Assembly (NCBI GenBank): GCA_024291935.2
Contig: CM044306.1
Coordinates: forward strand, 6,659,001 to 6,723,000
From: Okapia johnstoni
Lineage: Eukaryota > Chordata > Mammalia > Artiodactyla > Giraffidae
Direction: 5' to 3'
Length of the DNA stretch: 64,000 nucleotides
Positions 1 to 36,100 of this stretch are shown piece after piece (position 1 is the stretch's first letter; each line of letters begins with the position of its first letter). Below the pieces are notes generated by a model. That model had not been told where the DNA came from and ran no database searches. It worked only from the letters and a program-made list of their open reading frames with translations. The position numbers and the translations under genes were made by a program.

Positions 1-167
1 TAATTCACATTCCCATAAGGCAACACTTAATTTCTAATCCTTATCCACATGTAAACTTCTACACAAAATTGTAGAAAGTTTTAACTTGGTCTTAAATTTT
101 TAAAAATTTAAAATTATGTGGTAAACATGCTAAAAGATAATTTTTTTTTTTCTTTTATCTTTTAAAA

Positions 168-337
168 GCATTTATTTGGCTGTGTCTAATCTTAGTTGCA
201 GCACACAGGATCTCTGATCTTCAATCTTCATTGTGGCAGGCAAGTTTTTTTTCTTCAGTTGTGGTGTGTGGGATCTAGTCCCTGAACAGGGATCAAACCC
301 CAGCCACCTGCATTAGATTAGGGTTACCTGGACCACC
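168..337 (-). mobile_element. CHR-type tRNA-Glu SINE
   Basis: Antisense copy with the typical 'ctgaacagggatcaaacc' B-box region. Its head abuts the direct repeat ctatttattatta at 338-350. Confidence 0.75.
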
Positions 338-350
338 CTATTTATTATTA

Positions 351-1188
351 ATGGTTGTCTGAGGAGGCCTTACAAATAGCTGAGAAAAGAAGAGAGGCGA
401 AAGGCAAAGGAGAAAAGGAAAGTATACTCATCTGAATGTAGAGTTCCAAAGAAAAGCAAGGAGAGATAAGAAAGCCTTCCTAAGTGAACAATGCAAAGAA
501 ATAGAGGAAAACAATAGAACAGGAAAGACTAGAGATCCCTTCAAGAAAATGAGAGATACCAAGGGAATAAATCATGCAAAGATGGGCACAAGAAAGGACA
601 GAAACAGTATGAGCCTAACAGAAGCAGAAGATATTAAGAAGAGGTGGCAAGAATACACAGAAAGTGAAAAGTGAAAGTGAAAGTTGCTCAGTTGTGTCTC
701 TTTGCGACCCCATGGACTGTATAGTCCATGGAATTCTCCAGGCCAGAATACTGGAGTGGGTAGCCTTTCCCTTCTCCTGGGGATCTTCCCAACCCAGGGA
801 TCCAACCCAGGTCTCCCGTATTGCAGGCGGATTCTATACCATTGAGCCATTTGGGAAGCAGAAGAACTATACAAAAAAAATCTTAATGACCCACATAACC
901 ACGATAGTGTGATCACTCACCTAGAGCCAGACATTTTGGAGTGTGAAGTCAAGTGGGCCTTAGGAAGTATCACTACAAACAAAGCTAGAGGAGGTGATGG
1001 AATTCCAGCTGAGCTATTTCAAATCCTAAAAGATGATGCTGTTAAAGTGCTTCACTCAATATGCCAGCAAATTTGGAAAACTCAGCAGTGGCCACAGGAC
1101 TGGAAAAGGTCAGTTTTCATTCCAATCTCAAAGAAGGGCAGTGCCAAAGAATGTTGAAACTACCGCACAACTGCACTCAATTCACATG
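351..1188 (+). mobile_element. BovB (RTE) LINE fragment, truncated at both ends
   Basis: The conceptual product around 909-1157 resembles RTE reverse transcriptase (KARGGDGIPAELFQILKDD, QQWPQDWKRSVFIPI). A Bov-tA interrupts it at about 660-858. Both ends abut identical 13-nt direct repeats (338-350 and 1189-1201). BovB is a horizontally transferred ruminant LINE by established knowledge; this copy is dead. Confidence 0.85.
660..858 (-). mobile_element. Bov-tA SINE nested in BovB
   Basis: Antisense Bov-tA with the usual gaccccatggactgt and ctccagg...gagtggg blocks, splitting BovB between 'gaatacacag' and 'gaactatac'. Confidence 0.85.
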
Positions 1189-1221
1189 CTATTTATTATT
1201 AAATAGTCCCTATTTATTATT

Positions 1222-1404
1222 GTCTTTTTTTTTTCAAAAAATTTTAAAAGTCTTTACTGATTTTGTTACAACATTGATTCTGTTCTATGTTTTGGTCCTT
1301 TTGCCATGAGGCATATGGGATCTTAGCTTCCTGACCAGGAATCAAACCTGCACCCCCTGCATTGGAAGGTGAAGCCTTAGCCACTGGACCGCCAGGGAAA
1401 CCCC
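1222..1404 (-). mobile_element. CHR-type SINE
   Basis: Antisense copy beginning with a poly-T run (tail) and ending in ccactggaccgccagggaaa, followed by another ctatttattatt target copy at 1405. Confidence 0.75.
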
Positions 1405-1418
1405 CTATTTATTATTAT

Positions 1419-1530
1419 CTTTTGGCTCCACCTCAGGGCTTGTGGGTTATTAGTTTCTTGACCAGGGATTGAATCCAGACCCTAGGCAGTAAAACTGCAG
1501 AGTCTTAACCACTGGATCACTAAAGAATTT
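1419..1530 (-). mobile_element. CHR-type SINE
   Basis: A second, more diverged antisense copy directly after the previous one (gaccagggattgaatcc, accactggatcac). Confidence 0.7.
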
Positions 1531-1661
1531 CCAAGATAACTTTTTTCCAATTAAGAGAGTAATAACACCCATTCTTGTCAGTCTTTTTTTCTACATAAAT
1601 AGTGATAGCTTTTATTATTTTTTTTACAAAATGGAGAAAATTTTTAATTAAACTTTATTGT

Positions 1662-1965
1662 GGACTTCCCTGTTTGTCCAGTGGTTAAGAATCAGCCTGC
1701 AAATGCAGAGGACAGGGGTTCCATCCCTGGTCAGGGAAGATACCACATGCCAAAGGGCAATTAAGCCCAGTTTCAGAAAGCTGAAACTACTGAGCCCACG
1801 CACCACAACTACTGAAGACCGGGGTGCTCTCAAGTCGGTGCTGTGCAACAGGAGAAGCCACCGCAAAGGGAAGTCTGTGCAAAGCAACTATAATAGAGTA
1901 GCCCCCACTCACCACAAAAGACCTAGGGCAGCAAAAAATTAAATAAATAAAATTTAAAAATAAAT
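1662..1965 (+). mobile_element. CHR-type SINE with A-rich tail
   Basis: Sense copy: ggacttccctg head, gtggttaagaatc A box, ggttccatccctggtc B box and an (aaat)n tail. Confidence 0.8.
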
Positions 1966-2019
1966 AAGACTTTACTGAATTTTATCTTTATAAACATTTG
2001 CTATAATTACCTTTTCCAC

Positions 2020-2224
2020 GCGCGTGTGTGCGCTCAGTTGTGTCAGACTCTCTGCGACCCCATGGACTGTAGCAAGCCAGGCTCCTCTGTCTATGGGATT
2101 CTCCAGGCAAGAACACGAGTGGGTTGCCATTTCCTTCTCCAGGGGATCCTCCCGACCCTGGGATTGAATCAGCATCTAGCTGCATTGGCAGGTGGATTCT
2201 TTACCACCAAGCCACCTGGGAAGT
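2020..2224 (-). mobile_element. Bov-tA SINE
   Basis: Antisense copy: cgctcagttgtgtcagactc through ccaccaagccacctgggaag. Confidence 0.85.
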
Positions 2225-2366
2225 CTTATCTGCTTCCTTTTATTACCTCTTAATGGCTGTATAATCCTTCTCTAACTGTGAGATATTTGTTACTTCCCTT
2301 TTTTTGGTTACTATTCAAATGTCTCTTGATTATTTCCTGGAAGTGAAATCATGTGAGGAAAAAGAA

Positions 2367-2490
2367 GGACTTCCCTGGCGACCCAGTCGTTAACATTCAG
2401 CCTTCCCACACAGGGGTGCAGGTTTGCCCCCAGTCAGGGAGCTGGGACTCTGCATGCCTTGCGGCCAAAATACCAAAACATAAAGCAAAA
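2367..2490 (+). mobile_element. CHR-type SINE
   Basis: Sense copy starting ggacttccctggcgaccc, diverged. Confidence 0.7.
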
Positions 2491-2734
2491 ACAACGGCGT
2501 AACAAATTCAATGAAGAATTTTAAAATGGTTCACATAAAAAAAAAATGTTAAAAAAATTTCTTGACTTTTCCATGACATCAGTCTTTGTAACTCTTCTGA
2601 ATAGGTGAATATTTCATTGATAAAACTATACTTACTGGGCTGTTTCTCTCTTCCTGTGGTTGAATATCTACGCCAGTAGCTCTTAAAAGAGGTGATTTTG
2701 CCCCCGAGGGGACACTAGGAATACCTAGAGACTT

Positions 2735-3130
2735 TTTTTCCCCTTCCAGTTTTATTGAGATATAATTGACACAACAGCAGTATACAGAATAATGACTTCA
2801 CTTACATGTATCATGAAATGAGGACCCCAGTAGGTTTACTGAACATCTGTCATAAACATACAAAATTAAAGAAATAGAAATTGTTTTCCTTGTGATGAGA
2901 ACTCTTAGGATTTATTCTCATAACAACTTTCATATGTAACATGCAGCAGTGATAATTACATTTGTCATGTTGTACATTACATCCCTAGTACTTACTTATA
3001 ACTGGAATATTGTATCTTTTGACTGTCTTCATCCAGTCCTCATACCTCCATCTTCTAGAGACGTTTTTGGTTGTCACAGCTGTCAAAGGGTATTATTGGC
3101 ATCTACTGAATCGAGGTTAGAGATTCTGCT
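2735..3130 (-). mobile_element. L1 3' end remnant
   Basis: Antisense L1 3' UTR-like sequence (ttttattgagatataattgac and following), characteristic of old mammalian L1 tails. Confidence 0.65.
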
Positions 3131-3251
3131 CAACAGCCTGCAGTGAACAGGACAGCTCTGTTTTGTCACTCAAGCTACTTTTTTTCTCAGGTCTTCTTCT
3201 GAGGATAGTTTTTCCTTCTGGTCTTTCATGTTTACCAGAATAATTTTTTTT

Positions 3252-3600
3252 TTTTTTTGGTCTTATATTGGAGTGCAATAGATTAACAGCGTTCCCCTAG
3301 TGGCTCATTGGTAAAGACTCCACCTGCAATGCAGGAGATGCAAAAGCAGATTCGACCTTGGGCTGGGAAGATTCCCCTGGAGAAGGAATGGCAACCCCCT
3401 CCAGTATTCTTGCCTGGGAACTCCCTTGGACAGAGGTGCCTGGAGGGCTACAGTCCAGAGGGTGGCAAAGAGTTGGACATGACTGAGTGACTGTACACAC
3501 ACAGTTGATTAGCAATGTGTTACTTTCAGGTGTACAAAGTGATTCAGTAGCAAAGTGATTCAGTCATATGTATACATGTATCTCTTCCTTTTCAAATTCT
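3252..3600 (-). mobile_element. L1 3' end remnant split by a Bov-tA
   Basis: L1-tail sequence at both flanks (ttggagtgcaatagattaac; ttactttcaggtgtacaaag) with a sense Bov-tA at about 3291-3500 between them. Confidence 0.65.
3291..3500 (+). mobile_element. Bov-tA SINE
   Basis: Sense copy: tagtggctcattggtaaaga through gagttggacatgactgag, inserted in an L1 tail. Confidence 0.85.
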
Positions 3601-4455
3601 TTTCAGAATAATTTTTTTCTGGAGGAAAATCAATATCTTATTACGCTTGGCTTTAACTTCACTTCTGATGCTTTAAAAATTTTGAATAGTCAGAGCAGCC
3701 ATAATAGCCAGTTTTAAAAACTGATTTATCTGCTACCGAGAGTTTATTTTACATTTGGAAACTATTAGGCCTCTTTTCACCCACTAGAAAATGGATATGA
3801 CTTTGTAATTTCTCATAGCCACACCAATGGTGTCAAAAATGCTGAGATCAGAGAAACTTTGTGAAACATTTGGAAAATGCAGCAAGACATAGATGGTAGA
3901 ACAGTGTGGATTTTGTGTGAAACTACATTAAATTTCATCCTATGGATGGCTGACTTCAGAGATACAGATTTGAGGAAAATTGTGATAACCACAGGATTTT
4001 TCTCCCTTTACTAAAAAGTGTGTACCTCAAAAGAACAAACTATTGGGGTGACAGGGTTTTCCTAACATTCCAAGTCATCTTATTTCTACTATTCAAATAG
4101 GTCGTTGAGAATCATCTCAGTGAAGGAAGTGCTTCCCCAAGTAAATTACTGAAAATTTGTCTTATTTTCGTATCAAATTTCTTTTCTAGATAGTAAGAGC
4201 TGCTACATTTTCAGGCACCATTTCCAAAGGTTTAAGATATCGAATTAGTTCCAGTTTGTTAAAAAAAAAAAATCGCTTATTTGGGAATTTAGAACCAGTA
4301 ATATTCTCTTCTTTGTATGTGTATGCATTTGTAAATATGGCACTCACAAAATAAATAACTCCTTTAGGTCACCGAAGCACTTTTGAGGTTTTGCATAACA
4401 AGACCTGGGATTCGAATTCCCTGCTTTGATTTTTTTCTCCTGCTTTTCTTTGGTG
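3601..4455. other. Intergenic sequence, nothing recognised
   Basis: AT-rich stretch without a credible ORF, RNA gene or clear repeat. Low-grade old repeats cannot be excluded. Confidence 0.5.
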
Positions 4456-4469
4456 ATATAACAAATCAG

Positions 4470-4661
4470 TTGTTCAGTTGCTAAGCCGCGTTCGACTCTT
4501 GCGTCTGCATGAACTGTAGTCCACCAGGCTCCTCTGTCCATGGGATTTTCCCAGGCAAGAGTACTGGAGAGGGTTGCCATTTTCTTCTCTAGAGGATCTT
4601 TCCCACCCAGGGATCGAACCCGCGTCTAGGGATTCTTGACCTCTGAGCCACCTGGGAAGCC
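4470..4661 (-). mobile_element. Bov-tA SINE with target-site duplication
   Basis: Antisense copy flanked by near-identical ataacaaatcag (about 4458-4469) and ataacaaaccag (4663-4674). Confidence 0.85.
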
Positions 4662-5326
4662 CATAACAAACCAGTGTTTGTGTTCAACTGAGCCCAGGGG
4701 GTCTCCATTTCCCAGCTGTTGCAGCTGCATCAGTCTCGTTCCCCCCCACCCCCCGCCCATGCCTCTGGAGCCTTTTCGGGTAGGGGCTGGCGACGAATAC
4801 CTTCGTACACAAGCCCGATGGACCAACGGGGCTCCTGCCATGGAAAAAGCGGCGGCGCCGACGACGCGAGCCTGCAGACCAAGGCGCGGGGAGGAAAGCC
4901 AGGCTCGGCAGAGGTGGTGAGCTCGCTCCCGCCGGGGCCAAGCCGAGCGCTCGCCCTCGGCCGCGCACGCGCCAGCCGCCTCCCCGCCGCTCCCGCCGTC
5001 TCCGGGGGGCCTTCTCTCCGCCTGGCTCAGGGGTGTCCGCGGCGGCGCCGGATCTGGCGAAAGCGGTCCCGTGAGGACAGGCCGCCCCTGGCGCTGCCTT
5101 CCCCGTTCGTGTGGTCGAGGCCAGAAGGAGGGGCGCGTGCGGAGCGCCGCAGAGCGGGTGGCCGTGGCTCTGAGGGGAAGCCCCCGCCGCGGCGGGCGTC
5201 TGGGCCTGCAGGCAGTGCGGGAGGCCCTCACGCGCGGGGTCCTCTCTCGCAGCCGGCCCTGAGCCGGAGCTCTGAGGCGCGAGCCTTGGCGGCCCTGCGA
5301 GTTCTCGGCGGCTGTGGTGCGGCGCT

Positions 5327-30888
<25,562 letters not shown>

Positions 30889-30942
30889 AGCCAGCTCCAA
30901 CATGGTATCTTTGTAAAGGCAATGTATATACACTTTTAAAAG

Positions 30943-30948
30943 AATAAA
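30943..30948 (+). terminator. NUP85: Polyadenylation signal AATAAA of NUP85
   Basis: Canonical hexamer 55 nt after the NUP85 stop codon, implying a very short 3' UTR ending near 30965. Confidence 0.85.
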
Positions 30949-31162
30949 TGTTTCTTTTTGCAAATACAGGCAAGTTCTTACAGAACTCACAGTTCTTACA
31001 TGTGGGGAGGTTTTAATCTGCCAGCACTGGAAGCCTTACGGGGAACAGAGCCCTCCTGCCTGTAGGTAGAAACCTGAACAAGAGTGTTCAGCGGTTTGCT
31101 TGTGCATCTGAGACTTGGCTTCGCCTCAGAATCACCTGTTGGCTTTATGGTTATCTTCTTTA

Positions 31163-31427
31163 TTTTGTGTTGGGGTACTGCCGGTCAACAGTGTTGTGTG
31201 ACAGTTTCAGGTGAAGAGCAGAGTGACTCAGCCATACATGTACATGTGTCCATTCTCCCCCGAACTCCCCTCCCATCCAGGCTGCCCCATAACATTGACG
31301 TTGTGTAGAGTTCCCTGTGCTATCTATACAAGAGGTCCTTGTTGGTTCTCTCTCTTAAATACAGCAGTGTGTACGTGTCCATCCTGAACTCCCTTACTAG
31401 CCCTTCCCCTCATCTTTCCCCTTGGCT
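31163..31427 (-). mobile_element. L1 3' end fragment between NUP85 and GGA3
   Basis: Antisense L1 tail (gtttcaggtgaagagcagag, gttccctgtgctatctatac) bracketed by identical 14-bp repeats ggttatcttcttta at 31149-31162 and 31428-31441. Confidence 0.85.
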
Positions 31428-31598
31428 GGTTATCTTCTTTAAAAAAGGAAACAGTCTAGGAACTTATCTTTTAACAGAAACTTCAGGTGGCACCGGTATA
31501 GCCACCTGCCTGCGTTTGTAATTCCTAAGCAGCACCTTCCCCCACACTGGGGTGATTGGTATCTGTATTAGAAAGATTCCAAATAGGGCAAAAATGGT

Positions 31599-31604
31599 TT
31601 TATT
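31599..31604 (-). terminator. GGA3: Candidate polyadenylation signal of GGA3
   Basis: AATAAA on the minus strand about 1.55 kb after the GGA3 stop, giving a 3' UTR of roughly 1.57 kb. No other minus-strand AATAAA was noticed between 31605 and 33155. It leaves about 600 bp to the NUP85 3' end. Confidence 0.55.
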
Positions 31605-33155
31605 TAACATGCAGCAAAACAAGGGCAGCAGTTGATATATCCAGTACAGTTTTTTGTCACTAAGTGACCTCAATAGTAATGAGTAATACTCATAAATAAC
31701 TCTAAAGTCTAAAGCTTATTGTAAAGGTACATTCCGCATTAGTAGTCCCACAGAGCTTCCCAGGGCTGCAGCAGCCCATCTCTGGAGAGCTATTGGATTT
31801 ACTCCTCAAGGCGTGAAACGGATTCGCTTTCTTTCGTCTGTCCTAATGAAGCAGTGAAACCCGCTCGCTTATGATGAGAGGGGAGGGGGCGATGGCCTCT
31901 TGATTAAGGAAGCCTGGCAAGGGCAGGGGAGGGGTCAGGGTTGCCTCTCCCTGGAGCTGGCTCCGGCTCATCCAGCTGAGCATGGTGAGCCACGTGCTCC
32001 TTCCCCAGCAGCTGGGTCTCACCTGCCTGTCGCCACATGAGGCCTGGACTCCCTGGCCCAGCTGTAGCCAGCGGATGGAGCACTGTTGAAGCAATAGGGT
32101 CTGGTGACTCGATTCAAGCAAGGCCCCTAATCTCACCACCTCCAGACCCAACATGTCGCCAACAGTGCCCCTTGGCAGCTGGGGACACTCAGGGTTTCTG
32201 GGCAGCAGGTAAGGACATAAGTTGAGTGCAACGCGCCTGATCCTGAGGCCTCCTGTTCCCAACCGCAAGCCACCCCGCCGGCCATCTGGTGGGAGGAGGG
32301 GGGCCAAGGCAGGACACAAGGTGCCATCCTCCACTTCAGAGGCGTGAAGGGCAACGCAGCGGTTTGTTTCATGCTGAGCAAGAGGTAGTGAGTGAGTGAG
32401 ATGGCCTGTTCCCATGGCAGGAGGCACCCTTTTCCCAGAAAGTGCTGGGTACCTGCTTCCGGAGAAGGCGCAACACTGCTCTCTTCCATTTCCTTTCCTA
32501 GCCGCAGTTTAGGCTGCCACAAGGCCAAGTTCTACTTCTAGCAGCTTGAGTTCCTTATCCTACTGTGATGTCCATAGGACACAGCCTGCCGCTGCCAGGG
32601 CCCAGCACAACTCCTCTGGTGGCCGTTCCAGCGCAGTGCTGCCCACAGACGGCAGGGGTGGCGATCCAGCAGCACCAGCGCCCTGCTCTGGGCCCAGGGC
32701 CATTCGGGAGCCATGGGCTATGCCCTCCTCCCTGGAGCCTGCCAAGGGGAAGCCTGGGTAGCAGAGGGGCTGAGAACTGGGGATGTGAGGACGTGGTCCT
32801 GAAGGAGGGCCCTGAGTCTCTGCATCAGAGGATAGCAGCGCAAGGGGAGAACCCCCTCCAGCCTTGAGGCCATGTCCCCAGGGTGGGGTGCAGCACCTGG
32901 GGCCACTCCCCACTCCTGATGCACGTGGCCACTTCAAGTCACACAGGTAGATAAAAACAGGTCCTTTTAGGGGCCAAAGGAAGAGAGACCACAGCAGCGG
33001 CTCGGCGCCCAGCAACGGCAGCCAGGGCCCCTGTTCCACATCAAAGCTCTTAAGCACAGCAGTTAGGACGGGAAGGAGCACCAGGCCTGGAGAGCCTCCC
33101 GTCTCGGGGCAGCCTGCCTGGGCTCCAGAGTGCAGCCACCACATGTCCTCTGGGG

Positions 33156-36100
33156 TCATAGGTTCCCCCACTGCTCTGCAGGGGGGAACTGGTCCACCTC
33201 ACCCACCTCGGTGCTCAGCTGCTCCCCCAAGGCGAAGGTCAGCCTGTACCGAAGCCTCGCCTTCTCCTGCAGCAGAGGGGCCGCGCATCAGACACCCCTT
33301 CTCTGATACCCTTGGGGCACTTTCGTGCAGGGGACATGCCCTGCTCCTACCACCCCATCCTCACTCAGCTACTGGGTCAGGGTGGAAAAGGGACGTGGGA
33401 GAAGCGGTTAACACTCCATGCTGGGAGGCAGTGGACGTGGGGATCTAATCTGGGGCAGCCAGGGCTTTCAGTGGGGTCCCCAGCTCCAGCTCACCTTCAG
33501 TGGGTTGGCCAGCAGCATAACCTGTGTGATGGCTGCAGGTGGCTGGATGGGGCTGAAAGGAGAGAGTTCTGTCCCAGAGGGTGGCTGCAACTTCACTTTC
33601 ATTGACTAAAGAGAGAGACAGGCTCCTTTGAAGAGATGGCAGGTGCCCTTGAGGTGGAACGGGGTGTGGACACATGTGTGCAGCAAGAGGCCCCAGGAAG
33701 CGGGGATACCTTGGGCACTGCAGCCTGCAGCACGATGCTCTTGATGGGCAAGGGAGCCGTGTTCAGCATTGACACCACCACCACCAGCACGTCAGGCCGT
33801 CCTGGAGGACACTCCTTGGCAAAATGGAAGAGGATGCGGAAGCCGTTTTTATCATAGGCTGTCACAGGAAGGGCGCTGCCTGTAAGAACGGGGCAGGTGA
33901 GGGTAGGGGGAGAGGTGGGCCTGAGACAAAGCACCACAGCCAAGCGGGAGGGCACGGCGACCCCGGGACCAGGAAGCTCCTGAAGGAGCCTGAGAAGAAC
34001 CTCCTGAGTGCACAGCGGGGACAAGCGCAGACAGACATGGTTGGGTGGGCCGCGTTTGGCTCTAAGGGACCCTGGCAAGAGCCTGGACCCACCCATCCCT
34101 TGCATGCGGCCCACAACTCTGCAGGCTGGGACCCCCGCCCCTCTCACCCTGAGCCTCCAACACCTACTAGGCTTGATAGACTCCAGGGGCACGTGGACAC
34201 TGGTCAGGGAGAGCTCGGGCCCCTTCACGGGGCTGCCCTGGGCTTGGAAGAGAGGGCTGCCAGGCCCCGCGGAGAGGGGGAGGAGAGGCCGAGTGGAGGC
34301 GCCGGTGGGGAGCACAGGCGGGGTGGCAGTGCCCGGGAAGAAGCTGGAGGAGATGGGTTTCACCAGGCCTGAGGTCCTGGGCAGCAGGAAGGAGGACAAG
34401 GCGTGTCGAAGGCCAGGCACAGCTGCTGGCCGCCCCACACAAGAGGCCCCCAGACTAGAGCCAGCTCTCCCCCCATCCCGGCTTCCAGATTCCAGCCGAC
34501 CCACCAGACTGAGAGGGAACTCCCGAGACCCCCTGGGGCTACCTCCCCAGCACCCCTCTCCCACTCATTACGCTTTGGCCTCTTCTAGAAGCTGGTCGAG
34601 GGCATCCAGCTGGTGCAGGGTGCTGTCGCCCAAGGCGGAACCATGGTACCCGGGGGCAATGGGCTCAGCCTTTGGGGCCGGAGCTGGGGCCAGGCCGGTG
34701 GAGAACAAGAAGGGGCTGGCTTTGGGGGCAGGAAGGCCACCTGGGGCCACCGGGGCCAGAGAACTGCCTGCGGGGGCCACGGAGGGCTGCAGGAGAGGCC
34801 CATCTGCGGGGCTACACGCTCCCGGCCCAGGTTTGGGGCTGAAGAAGTCCAGGTCCAACCGCTCGCTCTGGGGAACGGAAAGCGGGAGTGAGGGGGGCCC
34901 TGCAGGCGGCGGGGGCTCCAGGCTCTCCACCCCACCCCCCACACTGTTCCCAGGGGCTTGGCTGAGCCCTTCGCATGAGCCACCATCCTGTGGACAGGTT
35001 GCGCGAAGCGCTGTGTGCGGGACGGTGCCTGGGGGTTAGGACGAGGCTGGGAAGTGGAGGCAGACCCGGCGCCAGCCCCTACCTGGAGCAGGGGCCACTG
35101 GCTGTTCCCAGCTGCCTCGGCGGGAGAAGCGCTGGGGACCGGGTCAGAGAGGCCTGAGGACAGAGGAGGCTGTGGTAGAAGAGGCTCTGGGCTGGGGCGG
35201 CCCCAGCCCCACCTCACCTGAGGAAAGGTCATGGGACCACCTGGACATCCAAGGGTGATGGGGTGTCCCCCGCAGCTTCCAGAGGGGAACGGACCCTCTT
35301 CTGTCTTTATGCTGTAGAGGGCATCTCCCGGGGAAGGGGGAGCACAGCCAGACACGATGTCCACCTGAGGACACTGCCCTGGGCCCTCCCCACCCTCGCT
35401 AAGCACCCGGGGTCCCCCTCAGGCCTCCGCCCACTCCCACGCACCTCTCCTCCCTGAGGGCCCCCGGAAGCCCCGAGCAGCCCCCTCCAGGACGCACCCA
35501 AGCAGAGCAGCTCCTCGTCCAGCAGGCTGAGGGCGTTGCTTGTGCTGCTGGGCCCTGGGGGGGCCTCGGGCTGGCTGGCCGAGTGGCTGCGCCCAGGTCC
35601 CGAGGCCTGGGGGGGTGGAGGGAGGACAGGGATGCCCGAGCCGATGGGGGCGGGGGCCAGTGCTGGGGGCGGGCTGCTCGGTGCCTCCAACTCGGCAAGG
35701 TCGATGAGAGTGCCTTGGTGACTGGAGTGGCCGTTTCCTGGATGGGTGAACAGAAGGGGACAAGGATCACTGGGGGCCACTCCCGGACCGCACAGGAGAA
35801 GCGGGACCCTGAGCACAGCCTCTGGCCGCCTCCCAGAGCACCTGTCTGGGGAGGGGTGAAGAGCTGGTGGAGGTGGTGGGTCGGGGAGACACTGTGTGAC
35901 CTACTGGGAGGATCACTTAGAGGGGCTCAGAGTCCCCTCAGGCCCCGTGGGCTGACACGCGGGTCAACCTGCACCGTGGCCTGGTGGTGGGGACCCGGGC
36001 TGGTCCGGAGGGAGCGGGGAACCAGAACACTTTACCTTCCGAGTCGGGAATGGCTGAGGTCACCACCTCACCATTGACGACCTGCCCTTCAACAACTGTC

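Noticed and set aside
32560..33171. 203-codon minus-strand ORF
   Set aside because: It lies in the GGA3 3' UTR and overlaps the last codons in a different frame; no homology recognised.
34008..35039. 343-codon plus-strand ORF
   Set aside because: Antisense to GGA3 hinge exons 12-14 in very GC-rich DNA. Other frames on both strands are also open here, and no domain is recognisable.
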